The notes beneath the pieces were generated by a model. The model had not been told where the DNA came from. It worked only from the letters and a program-made list of their open reading frames with translations, and searched no databases. From JAUVXJ01 sp034430275 (GTDB lineage Bacteria; Chloroflexota; Anaerolineae; UBA7937; B3-Chlor): 5,384 nt of DNA. The position numbers and the translations under genes were made by a program. The first letter of the stretch is position 1, and each line of letters begins with the position of its first letter. The stretch covers positions 1-5,384 of the forward strand of contig DAOUEW010000246.1 of assembly GCA_034430275.1 (NCBI GenBank). The letters are read 5' to 3'. Shown here piece by piece: positions 1 through 5,384 of this stretch.

Positions 1-1155
1 TTTTGGACGGCGATTCTTCCCCTGGTCTTGCTGGGTGTGATGGCGGTAGCCCTGTCGTGTGCCCCGGCTGAAAGAGGACCTCGAGCGTGGATCGACTGGC
101 CCGGGGAAGGGTTCGAGACCGACGTGGGCACGACACTAACCGTGATCGCGCACGCGTACGCGGAGCGAGGTGTGGCCGAGGTCCAACTGTCGGTGGATCG
201 ACAGCCGTACAGAGTGGTTTCGCCTGACCAGGTTGGAGAGCAGTTCGTCGAGGTGTCAGTGGAGTGGTTCGCCGACGAGCCAGGGACCTACCTGCTCTCG
301 GTGACAGCCTTCGACGTCAACGGACAGGCCAGCAGCCCGGCGAGCGTGACCGTGTCCGTCACCGGCGAGGGTCCACAGTTCATCGTCACGCCAGAGCCGG
401 AGGAAACGCCACCTCCGGCCAGCCCAATGCCAGAGGATTCGACAACCACGCCCGGGCCGACTGAGACGTCACCTCCGCCCACGGCCACTTCCCCTCCGCC
501 GACGGGGACCCTTGTGCCTCCCACTGCGACGCCACCTCCCCCCACGGCGACACCGCAGCCACCCAGAATAGTCTCGTTCGAGGTTGATCGTAGCCAGATC
601 AGCGTCGGCGAATGTGTGCGCTTCAGTTGGCATATTGAGGGGCAGCCTAGCGCCATCTACTTCGATGGGGAGGGGGTCACGTCTCCCGATTCCAGGCAGA
701 GGTGTCCGACGACGACGCGAGACTACGAGTTGCGGGCCGAGGGTGCAGGCGGAGCGGACACGGAGCGACTGACTGTGGTGGTTGTGGAGCCCAGCCCCAC
801 ACCCGGGGACACAGAGGGTCCGCTGATCCAGAACGAGACAGGCCCGCAGCAGATGTGGGCTCCCGATGGAAGTGCATGTAGAGGAGACGAGCCATATCAG
901 TTCCAGGCGAGAGTGAGCGATCCCTCGGGGGTGCTGTGGGTGAAGCTGATATACTCCATCAACCAAGAACCCGAGCAGTCCGGGGGTTTGCAACTGGTCT
1001 CCGGCACTACGTATCGCTTGCAGTACGCGCTTCCCAATCTTCAAGGGGCGGGTGGTAGTTTTCGCTGGCAGATCAGCGCCTGTGACATGGTGAATCCGAT
1101 GAATTGCAGTGATTCGGATAGTCACACCGTATCGATACTGGACTGCCCTGACTAG
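1..1155 (+). CDS. Ig-like domain lipoprotein, 5'-truncated by the window edge
   Basis: The frame is open from base 1, so the gene begins left of the window; the TTG at 28 lies inside the signal peptide and is not a credible start. The visible 384 codons begin with a hydrophobic stretch (FWTAILPLVLLGVMAVALSC) ending at Cys20, a plausible though not ideal lipobox (A-L-S-C), so the protein is probably lipid-anchored outside the membrane. Order of parts by window codon: Ig-like domain 1 about 27-122; Pro/Thr linker 130-188; Ig-like domain 2 about 189-262, with Trp210 and a Cys205/Cys235 pair; short PSPTP linker; a third beta-rich domain about 270-384 with Cys293, 361, 369 and 382. Paired cysteines suit an exported, oxidised protein. 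Domain 2 resembles the Ig-like modules that follow PPTATP linkers in many Anaerolineae surface proteins. No catalytic motif is visible, so a structural or binding role is inferred. Domain 1 resembles the first domain of the downstream gene, and the two may form one locus. The exact function is unknown. Confidence 0.85.
   Translation, partial: FWTAILPLVLLGVMAVALSCAPAERGPRAWIDWPGEGFETDVGTTLTVIAHAYAERGVAEVQLSVDRQPYRVVSPDQVGEQFVEVSVEWFADEPGTYLLSVTAFDVNGQASSPASVTVSVTGEGPQFIVTPEPEETPPPASPMPEDSTTTPGPTETSPPPTATSPPPTGTLVPPTATPPPPTATPQPPRIVSFEVDRSQISVGECVRFSWHIEGQPSAIYFDGEGVTSPDSRQRCPTTTRDYELRAEGAGGADTERLTVVVVEPSPTPGDTEGPLIQNETGPQQMWAPDGSACRGDEPYQFQARVSDPSGVLWVKLIYSINQEPEQSGGLQLVSGTTYRLQYALPNLQGAGGSFRWQISACDMVNPMNCSDSDSHTVSILDCPD
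388..564 (+). repeat. Low-complexity Pro/Thr linker coding repeat
   Basis: Imperfect short repeats of the type CCACCTCCGCCC-ACGGCGACG encode about 59 residues made almost only of P, T, S, A and E (PPPTATP-like units). The stretch separates Ig-like domains 1 and 2 of the lipoprotein. Such linkers are extended, often glycosylated spacers that hold domains away from the membrane; glycosylation here is inference only. Confidence 0.8.
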
Positions 1156-1170
1156 CAGGCCAGGGCAGTC
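1141..1170 (+). terminator. Perfect 10-bp hairpin spanning the lipoprotein stop codon
   Basis: GACTGCCCTG (1141-1150) and CAGGGCAGTC (1161-1170) are exact reverse complements with a 10-base loop that contains the TAG stop codon (1153-1155). The stem is GC-rich and would be stable in RNA. No T-tract follows (AACCCGTCG), so it is not a classical intrinsic terminator. It could protect the 3' end, assist factor-dependent termination, or simply sit between two co-transcribed genes. The structure is seen directly; the role is inferred. Confidence 0.5.
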
Positions 1171-1277
1171 AACCCGTCGCGACCGAGGGCACCGGAGCCA
1201 TTGCGCGGCGATGGGAAACTGCTTGACTTTTTTCTCAGAGTCTTTCGAACTCGACTGTGCCCGAGGGGCCACCAGAC

Positions 1278-1284
1278 AAAGGTG
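1278..1284 (+). promoter_or_regulatory. Ribosome binding site of the thrombospondin-repeat gene
   Basis: AAAGGTG matches the anti-Shine-Dalgarno complement and lies 9 bases before the ATG at 1294. This supports 1294 over the in-frame TTG at 1201, which would add 31 charged, non-signal-like residues before the hydrophobic segment. An in-frame GTG at 1282 is overlapped by this site and would add only four residues. Confidence 0.55.
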
Positions 1285-1293
1285 CATGGAAGC

Positions 1294-4200
1294 ATGAGAA
1301 GAATAGCGATCATCGTGATGGCTCTCCTTCTGAGCGTGTGCTGCGTGGCGGCCGTGGTTGGCGGGATGGCCTACTTCTACCGTGTACCGGCCGTGGAGGC
1401 CAGGCCCGTGGTCTTGATCAGTTCGCCCGATCATGGGGGGCAGGCGGAGGTGGGAGAGAACGTCATTGTGCAAGCCGTCGCCCGCGACGAGCGCGCAAGA
1501 GTCGTACGTATCGAGCTGTGGGTAGATGGTGGCTTGGAGGAATCCCAGGCGAGCGCCATCCCTGGGGGCATCACTCCTTTTCCCCTGCTGGCTAACTGGC
1601 GGCCTCTCTCTGCTGGCACTCACACCCTGATCGTTAGGGCCATCAATGCCGAGGGCGCTCGCTCTCAGGCCTCGGTGAATGTGGACGCGGTGGAACTGGC
1701 GGATCTGGACGGCGACGGAGTGGCTGACGAAGCCGATCTCTGTCCGGATGAGGCGGGACCCGATTCCGCCGACGGCTGCCCTGACCGGGATAGAGACGGC
1801 ATCCCGGACGCTACGGACGCGTGCCCTGACGAAGCGGGCCTGCCCGAGGGTGACGGATGTGCGTCTCCCAGCGAGAGCGATGGCGATGGCGACGGCATCC
1901 TTGACGGGGGTGACGCCTGTCCCGATGAGGCAGGGCCATCTGCGACTGGCGGCTGTCCCGACCGCGATGGAGACGGCGTGCCCAACGCTGAGGACGCCTG
2001 CCCTGCGCAAGCGGGCCTACCTGAGCATGATGGCTGTACCGTGTCTGGGGACTCGGACGGCGATGGTGTGACGGATAGTGCGGACACCTGTCCGGAGGAG
2101 CCGGGCTTGCCTGAACTGGATGGCTGTCCCGACGGGGACGGCGATGCTGTGCCCGATGGCGACGACGCTTGTCCTGATCAGTGGGGCTTGCCCGGATTTG
2201 ATGGCTGCCCGGACACAGACCTCGACGGAACGGCTGACGGGGACGACGTCCGGCCCGATGATCCGGGGTTCGGTGACGACTTTGGAGGCATCGGTGGCGA
2301 CGCTCCAGACAGCGACGGAGATGGCACCCCCGACGAGTTCGACGAGTGCCCCGAAGAGGAAGGCCTGATCGAGCACGACGGCTGCCCACCGCCGGACGTG
2401 GACGACGCTGACGGTGACGGCACCGACGACACAGATGAGCCGTCTGGGAGTGGGCCTTTCGACTGGGATCTAGAGCCCTTCTGGCCGCCTGACGAACCGA
2501 TCGAGGCCGGACCCATGGTGGAGTTTCAGGCCCTGGAGTTCGAGATCTTCGAGGACTACAGCCGCGTCTACTGCTATGCAGCGCTGGGGCACGGAGGCGA
2601 GGAGAGGTTTCCCGAAGACAACCATGAGTACTTCAGCCCTGGAGAGGAAAGGTACTTCAACATCGACGAGCACATGGGCCGCCGGTTCGTGGCCCTGGCC
2701 GAGGACGAAGACCTCAGGGTCTATGCGCACTGCTATGCGCTCGTTGGCATCCTGGGACAGCAGACCCTGGCAGACCTGGGATCCTTCGAGAGTTTCCACG
2801 GCGAAGAGGATTGGGATGGCCACGTGATCGAGGAGTTCTCGGATCCGGGGCCGGAGGGAGACTACTTCCGCGTGCAGTACCGCATCTGCGACGGATCGTG
2901 CGAAGAAGCGCTCTTCGCGGCGCCTGCACTGGCCCCGGTAGGCCTCGGCTATGGCGGCGACGGTCCCTTCACATTGACGTGGAGATGGGATGGGGACGAG
3001 GATCTGATCACGGGGTTCAAGATCTACGTCAAGGGGAACTTTTGGAGGAGCGTGGGTCCAGACAGGGACTCATTGGACATCAGCGAGCTTGCTCCCGCTT
3101 GCAGCGAAAGGCTGGAGTTTGAGGTCACGGCCTACAGCGGGTCCACAGGAGTGCCGGATCACGAATCACCTCCCAGCAATAGTCAGGCCTGGGAGGGCCG
3201 GGCATGCCAGCGGAGCGTGCGCGTTACCTTTCAGTCGCTGGAGACCTCCGGCATGAGTCGCCGGGCAGGGCCCATCAGTGGGACCTTCAGGGCCAACGAT
3301 GAGACACTACTGCCCGACTGGAGGTCGGACCCGCCGACCTTCGACTCGACGGACGACACAGAGAGATACCTGGACCCCGGCTACACCTACGATCTGGCCG
3401 AACTCTTCGCCGCTATCGAGACGGAGGCAGCGTCCTGTGTAGCATATAGTTGCACCGACAACTACGCTCCCCTTTTGACCCACGTAGAGGTCGAGCTAGG
3501 TCCTCACGACAGTCTGACCTACGGTGGTCGCATCTTCGGGGACGACGGGATGATCTTCGATGGTTGGGACACCATTCTGCCGGGCCAGATCGTCCCCGGT
3601 CCTCACACCGTTGTGGACCGCGGCATCGCGTTGACGGTCTTGATAGACGTGTTGGTCGGCCCCGAGGCCGGCGGCAGTCCCGACCTCGTGATCAGCGACA
3701 TCACTCTGGACCCTGGCACCAACCAACTCCAGGTCGAGGTGTTCAACCGTGCAGCGTTCCTGGAGAACGATACGGTCACCTTCCGCGCCGAGCGCCTCGA
3801 CGGCGACTTCCTCGACACTATTACTTGGCACCACCTGAGCATCGCTCCCGGAGAGAGTCAACTCCTCCCCACTGCCCTGGTCTTCGATTCCTTGCCCATC
3901 TATGACCTGCGGTTGATCCTGGATCCAGAGAACACCATCCAAGAGACAGAGGAGGGCGAGCTCAACAACGTCTACGAGACGCCGGTGTTGATGCGTGTGG
4001 AGTTCACCGAACTTGTGGCTCACCCCTGCGAGACCACCGGCGTCGATTCCGAGCACTGGTTCTTGTTTTGGGCGGGCCATGGCACGTCCTTGCGGGAGGT
4101 CGAGTGGGTTGGTGGCTCGCGAAGGTACCCCTACAGCGGCACCGCCTGGCTGGACCTCCATGAAGATATTAGAGGCGAGGACCCCGACTGGTGGGCGCCC

Positions 4201-4479
4201 TGGTACCCCAGCGAGGAGGAGCCGGCCCGGTTCATCATCGAGTTCGAGATGCCGCCAGACGAGAACCTCTACATCATGGCCACCGGGTACGAGGACGACT
4301 TCTGGGACGATGATTTCCTGGGTCGCATCGATGCGGAGTATGGCCCGGATGTGAACTACGGGCACAGGGACGAGGTGTACTACGGCCAATCGCCAAACCA
4401 GGGCTGTGACGAAGCGGCGCCGATCTCGTGGAACTACTTCGGCATGGAGCTCTGGTGGCGTATCACCAGGGTACAGTAG
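1294..4479 (+). CDS. Large acidic exported protein with thrombospondin type 3 repeats, Ig-, FN3- and CARDB-like domains
   Basis: This 1061-residue protein starts at the ATG at 1294, directly before a signal sequence. Residues 1-30 (MRRIAIIVMALLLSVCCVAA onward) form a positively charged N-terminus plus hydrophobic core. There is no acceptable lipobox, so it is either cleaved (VEA36 is a possible type I site) or kept as a membrane anchor. Parts in order: Ig-like domain about 37-134; thrombospondin type 3 repeats 137-386 (DxDxDGxxD...CP...G...GC), a calcium-binding array; unassigned domain A 408-533; FN3-like domain about 543-633 (TLTWRW, FKIYVKG, FEVTAYS); unassigned domain B 641-789; CARDB-like domain 797-897 (begins PDLVISDITL, ends DPENTIQETEEGELNN); unassigned domain C 900-1061. 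A, B and C all open with V-x-F-x-x-L and look related. The protein is strongly acidic and has no C-terminal sorting signal. It probably acts as a calcium-stiffened surface or secreted binding protein beside the lipoprotein gene upstream. No enzyme motif is seen, and the ligand is unknown. Confidence 0.9.
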   Translation: MRRIAIIVMALLLSVCCVAAVVGGMAYFYRVPAVEARPVVLISSPDHGGQAEVGENVIVQAVARDERARVVRIELWVDGGLEESQASAIPGGITPFPLLANWRPLSAGTHTLIVRAINAEGARSQASVNVDAVELADLDGDGVADEADLCPDEAGPDSADGCPDRDRDGIPDATDACPDEAGLPEGDGCASPSESDGDGDGILDGGDACPDEAGPSATGGCPDRDGDGVPNAEDACPAQAGLPEHDGCTVSGDSDGDGVTDSADTCPEEPGLPELDGCPDGDGDAVPDGDDACPDQWGLPGFDGCPDTDLDGTADGDDVRPDDPGFGDDFGGIGGDAPDSDGDGTPDEFDECPEEEGLIEHDGCPPPDVDDADGDGTDDTDEPSGSGPFDWDLEPFWPPDEPIEAGPMVEFQALEFEIFEDYSRVYCYAALGHGGEERFPEDNHEYFSPGEERYFNIDEHMGRRFVALAEDEDLRVYAHCYALVGILGQQTLADLGSFESFHGEEDWDGHVIEEFSDPGPEGDYFRVQYRICDGSCEEALFAAPALAPVGLGYGGDGPFTLTWRWDGDEDLITGFKIYVKGNFWRSVGPDRDSLDISELAPACSERLEFEVTAYSGSTGVPDHESPPSNSQAWEGRACQRSVRVTFQSLETSGMSRRAGPISGTFRANDETLLPDWRSDPPTFDSTDDTERYLDPGYTYDLAELFAAIETEAASCVAYSCTDNYAPLLTHVEVELGPHDSLTYGGRIFGDDGMIFDGWDTILPGQIVPGPHTVVDRGIALTVLIDVLVGPEAGGSPDLVISDITLDPGTNQLQVEVFNRAAFLENDTVTFRAERLDGDFLDTITWHHLSIAPGESQLLPTALVFDSLPIYDLRLILDPENTIQETEEGELNNVYETPVLMRVEFTELVAHPCETTGVDSEHWFLFWAGHGTSLREVEWVGGSRRYPYSGTAWLDLHEDIRGEDPDWWAPWYPSEEEPARFIIEFEMPPDENLYIMATGYEDDFWDDDFLGRIDAEYGPDVNYGHRDEVYYGQSPNQGCDEAAPISWNYFGMELWWRITRVQ
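1702..2451 (+). repeat. Array of about nine thrombospondin type 3 repeat units
   Basis: Units start at about 1702, 1783, 1879, 1960, 2050, 2131, 2212, 2308 and 2404. The typical unit is about 27 residues: D-x-D-x-D-G-x-x-D-x-x-D-x-C-P-x-x-x-G, then about five residues and G-C. Aspartates in the DxDxDG part bind calcium in this family, and the two cysteines can form disulfides between units. Units 1-6 and 8 are well kept. Unit 7 has lost both cysteines (DDVRPDD, then a glycine-rich stretch). Unit 9 has only the aspartate half. Longer spacers follow units 2 and 4, so the array reads as pairs. Confidence 0.92.
2515..2892 (+). other. Unassigned beta-rich domain, copy A (coding segment)
   Basis: Residues 408-533 of the thrombospondin-repeat protein. 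It opens with MVEFQALEF, continues through alternating hydrophobic strands (VYCYAALG, DLRVYAHCYALVG) and closes with YFRVQYRIC. Acidic patches (EDEDL, GEEDWDGH) would suit metal-binding loops of a C2-like sandwich, but that fold is a guess. It resembles copies B and C in its opening and closing strands. Confidence 0.45.
3214..3660 (+). other. Unassigned beta-rich domain, copy B (coding segment)
   Basis: Residues 641-789 of the same protein. It opens with SVRVTFQSLE, has a GTFRAN strand, a central HDSLTYGGRIFGDDGMIFDG segment and a closing strand ALTVLIDVLVG. It contains a Cys pair at VASCVAYSC-like spacing (sequence ASCVAYSC). It lies between the FN3-like and CARDB-like modules. Confidence 0.45.
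3991..4476 (+). other. Unassigned beta-rich domain, copy C (coding segment)
   Basis: Residues 900-1061, the C-terminus of the protein. It opens with MRVEFTELVAH, has a HWFLFWAGHG strand, a tryptophan-rich middle (PDWWAPWYP), an acidic FWDDDFLGRID segment, and closes with MELWWRITRV. The protein ends with this strand, with no cell-wall sorting or type IX-like tail visible. Confidence 0.45.
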
Positions 4480-4510
4480 TCCGCTTGTCATTCTGAAATA
4501 GCGCGTGTCG

Positions 4511-4532
4511 GGTCCACACGACGACTGTGGCC
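4511..4532 (+). terminator. Weak hairpin 31 bases after the thrombospondin-repeat gene
   Basis: GG-T-CCACA (4511-4518) can pair with TGTGG-CC (4526-4532), giving seven base pairs with one bulged T and a 7-base loop. There is no T-tract after it (GCCTGTCTCTC), so this is only a possible transcript end. The rest of the 260-base gap before the next gene has no open frame worth calling and contains the promoter described separately. Confidence 0.3.
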
Positions 4533-4597
4533 GCCTGTCTCTCGACGCTCCCATCGGTCCCCTCCTGGTACGGTCTCGGTCGTCGTCGGCCGCGCCA

Positions 4598-4626
4598 TTG
4601 AAAACGCTTTCTCCGCGTGCTACAAT
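4598..4626 (+). promoter_or_regulatory. Sigma-70-type promoter of the double AbrB-like gene
   Basis: TTGAAA (4598-4603) and TACAAT (4621-4626) each match the -35/-10 consensus at five of six bases and are separated by exactly 17 bases. TG at 4618-4619 gives an extended -10 (TGC-TACAAT). Transcription should begin near 4633, leaving a leader of about 107 bases before the ATG at 4740. The block is AT-rich in an otherwise GC-rich gap. Confidence 0.72.
4599..4612 (+). promoter_or_regulatory. LacI/GalR-type operator-like palindrome
   Basis: TGAAAACGCTTTCT has the GAAAnCGnTTTC core typical of LacI/GalR-family operators. It fits the cre pattern TGWNANCGNTNWCA at 13 of 14 positions. It covers part of the -35 element and the spacer, where a bound repressor would block RNA polymerase. 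The regulator is not encoded in this window. The sequence match is direct; the regulation is inferred. Confidence 0.45.
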
Positions 4627-4632
4627 CTGCTT

Positions 4633-4653
4633 GCAAGAGATGTTCTGTCTTGC
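4633..4653 (+). promoter_or_regulatory. Inverted repeat at the predicted transcription start
   Basis: GCAAGA (4633-4638) and TCTTGC (4648-4653) are exact reverse complements separated by nine bases, beginning at the predicted +1. It may be a DNA operator (for example for autoregulation by the downstream AbrB-like protein) or a 5'-end RNA hairpin that stabilises the leader. The sequence does not decide between these. Confidence 0.35.
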
Positions 4654-4725
4654 GTGATGGATTTGGGCACGCCATGGCGCGGGGAGCAGCGCCCGAGCCG
4701 CGGGGTTTGGCCGAGTCGATTTTGT

Positions 4726-4731
4726 GGGGAG
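4726..4731 (+). promoter_or_regulatory. Ribosome binding site of the double AbrB-like gene
   Basis: GGGGAG lies 8 bases before the ATG at 4740. It decides the start: the in-frame GTG at 4617 lies upstream of the -10 element, so it could not be on the transcript from the promoter at 4598-4626. Confidence 0.7.
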
Positions 4732-4739
4732 ACCCAAAG

Positions 4740-5207
4740 ATGCCACAACTCGTCAAAGGTGGAAAGCACACCTATGGTTGGTCGATAGTGAGCGAAGTCG
4801 GGAGGATCGCCGTACCACAAGAGGCGATGCACGAATACGGCTTCAAGGAGCACGACAAGGTCATCCTGATGAGTGGAAGCCGCCGGTCTGGCGGGTTTGC
4901 CATGTCTACCCCGGGCCTGCTGGCGGGATCTCCACTGTCTGCGGTGCTGGATGGCTTCTCCAGGCTGCGCACGTTTCAGATGCGCCAGGCGACGGTAGTC
5001 AAGGCAGGGGGCAGGGCTTATTGCTGGACCACGATCGAGGAGGGGGGCTACATCACCCTGCCCCTGGATACGTTGAGGGAGTACCAGATACTTCCAGGGG
5101 ACAGGCTGCTCACCGTGAGAGGCAGTAGTCTGGCCCTCGGGTTCGCGGTGAAGGGACCCATCGTGGATGAGGCGGTGACGCATCCGGAGCTGGAGGTTTT
5201 CGAGTAG
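4740..5207 (+). CDS. Tandem AbrB/MazE-like (SpoVT-AbrB) domain protein
   Basis: This 155-residue protein starts at the ATG at 4740, chosen for its GGGGAG ribosome site. It consists of two copies of one unit, residues 6-63 and 88-145, aligned without gaps at an offset of exactly 82. At least 17 positions are identical, including Trp14/96, Gly21/103, Ile23/105, Pro26/108, Tyr33/115, Asp39/121, Gly46-Ser47/128-129 and Gly52-Phe53/134-135. Each unit has the AbrB swapped-hairpin signature: G-x-I-x-x-P, a short helix ending in EY, then (G/H)-D-x-(V/L) and a final strand. AbrB proteins normally dimerise to form the DNA-binding fold, so one chain with two units could fold as a pseudo-dimer. Known AbrB-type proteins act as transcription regulators or antitoxins, but no toxin gene is adjacent here, and DNA binding is unproven; only the first unit keeps the common Arg after Gly (GRI versus GYI). 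It has its own promoter with an operator-like site. The family seems to exist elsewhere as an uncharacterised protein; this is from memory. Confidence 0.82.
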   Translation: MPQLVKGGKHTYGWSIVSEVGRIAVPQEAMHEYGFKEHDKVILMSGSRRSGGFAMSTPGLLAGSPLSAVLDGFSRLRTFQMRQATVVKAGGRAYCWTTIEEGGYITLPLDTLREYQILPGDRLLTVRGSSLALGFAVKGPIVDEAVTHPELEVFE

Positions 5208-5298
5208 CGGGAGGAGAGTTGCGCGGCTGGAGCGGTTTATGCTGATCTCCCGGGTATCATACCGACGGAAACGGACGGCACTAGCTAAGCTGTCGATC

Positions 5299-5316
5299 CC
5301 CGAGCAGGTGCTCGGG
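5299..5316 (+). other. 7-bp hairpin downstream of the AbrB-like gene
   Basis: CCCGAGC (5299-5305) and GCTCGGG (5310-5316) pair perfectly around an AGGT loop. No T-tract follows, and it lies 92 bases after the stop codon, so it is a poor intrinsic terminator. It could belong to the leader of whatever begins at the right edge. Confidence 0.4.
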
Positions 5317-5341
5317 TCTGCGTATCAGTAGTCCCGCGCTG

Positions 5342-5384
5342 ATGGCCCACCGCGTGAGGATGAGTAACGCGTGCGATCTTGGCA
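5342..5384 (+). CDS. Possible start of a further gene, cut by the window edge
   Basis: An ATG at 5342 and a second in-frame ATG at 5360 open a frame that runs to the edge (MAHRVRMSNACDLG). GAGG touches the second ATG directly, which is too close for a good ribosome site, and no SD precedes the first. Fourteen codons cannot show coding character. The segment 5208-5341 before it has no gene I can support. Confidence 0.15.
   Translation, partial: MAHRVRMSNACDLG

Noticed and set aside
1198..1233. Hairpin CCATTGC-GCG-GCGATGG followed by TTTTTT as an intrinsic terminator
   Set aside because: The T-run begins 13 bases after the stem, too far for a standard intrinsic terminator, and the stem contains a G-T wobble.
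1223..1251. TTGACT as a -35 element for the thrombospondin-repeat gene
   Set aside because: No acceptable -10 hexamer lies 16-18 bases downstream (CGAACT region), so a promoter cannot be supported; co-transcription with the lipoprotein is equally possible.
1201..1293. In-frame upstream TTG extension of the thrombospondin-repeat gene
   Set aside because: It would put a charged 31-residue tail before an obvious signal sequence, and AAAGGTG points to the ATG at 1294.
469..2010. Long open frame on the minus strand (513 codons) opposite the lipoprotein and repeat region
   Set aside because: It is antisense to two well-supported genes, spans their gap, is rich in Arg/His/Ser in the manner of shadow frames in GC-rich DNA, and shows no domain.
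1702..2451. CRISPR-like or satellite DNA repeats
   Set aside because: The periodicity is at protein level with varied codons, in frame within one gene; there are no identical repeats with unique spacers.
3496..4746. Minus-strand open frame of 416 codons opposite the end of the thrombospondin-repeat gene
   Set aside because: It mirrors the coding frame of a convincing gene and has no recognisable domain or ribosome site; high GC explains its length.
5208..5252. CGGGAG...CTCCCG as a terminator of the AbrB-like gene
   Set aside because: Only six base pairs around a 33-base loop with no T-tract; likely chance.
5208..5384. Complete 5' end of a 16S rRNA gene
   Set aside because: The conserved start region (AGAGTTTGAT and following segments) is absent from the bases before the 13-base match.

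Overview
This is a GC-rich window that most likely comes from a Chloroflexota (Anaerolineae-type) bacterium. The inference rests on the protein style: a lipoprotein with a long PPTATP-type proline/threonine linker between Ig-like domains, a very acidic secreted protein mixing Ig-like, thrombospondin type 3, FN3-like and CARDB-like modules, and a double AbrB-like small protein. No rRNA, tRNA or universal marker gene is present to fix the taxonomy. All three supported genes are on the + strand.

Layout. Bases 1-1155 hold the 3' part of a lipoprotein gene (its start lies left of the window) with three Ig-like domains. A perfect 10-bp inverted repeat (1141-1170) surrounds its stop codon. After a 138-base gap, 1294-4479 encodes a 1061-residue exported protein: N-terminal membrane or signal segment, one Ig-like domain related to the first domain of the upstream lipoprotein, about nine thrombospondin type 3 calcium-binding repeats, then FN3-like and CARDB-like modules interleaved with three mutually similar domains I cannot assign to a family. 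Both proteins act outside the membrane and are probably adhesion, envelope or matrix components, but nothing in the sequence identifies a ligand or an enzyme activity.

A 260-base gap (4480-4739) carries the best regulatory signal in the window: a sigma-70-type promoter (TTGAAA, 17-base spacer, TGC-TACAAT) with a LacI/GalR-type operator-like palindrome over the -35 and spacer, and a 6-bp inverted repeat at the predicted transcription start. It drives 4740-5207, a 155-residue protein made of two AbrB/MazE-like swapped-hairpin units repeated at an exact offset of 82 residues. This gene appears to be a separate transcription unit from the surface-protein genes.

The last 177 bases (5208-5384) contain no secure gene. 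They hold a 7-bp hairpin and, at the very edge, a possible start of another reading frame. A 13-base string there matches a conserved 16S rRNA segment, but the surrounding sequence does not support an rRNA gene. I found no CRISPR array, transposase, tRNA or clear intrinsic terminator with a T-tract.
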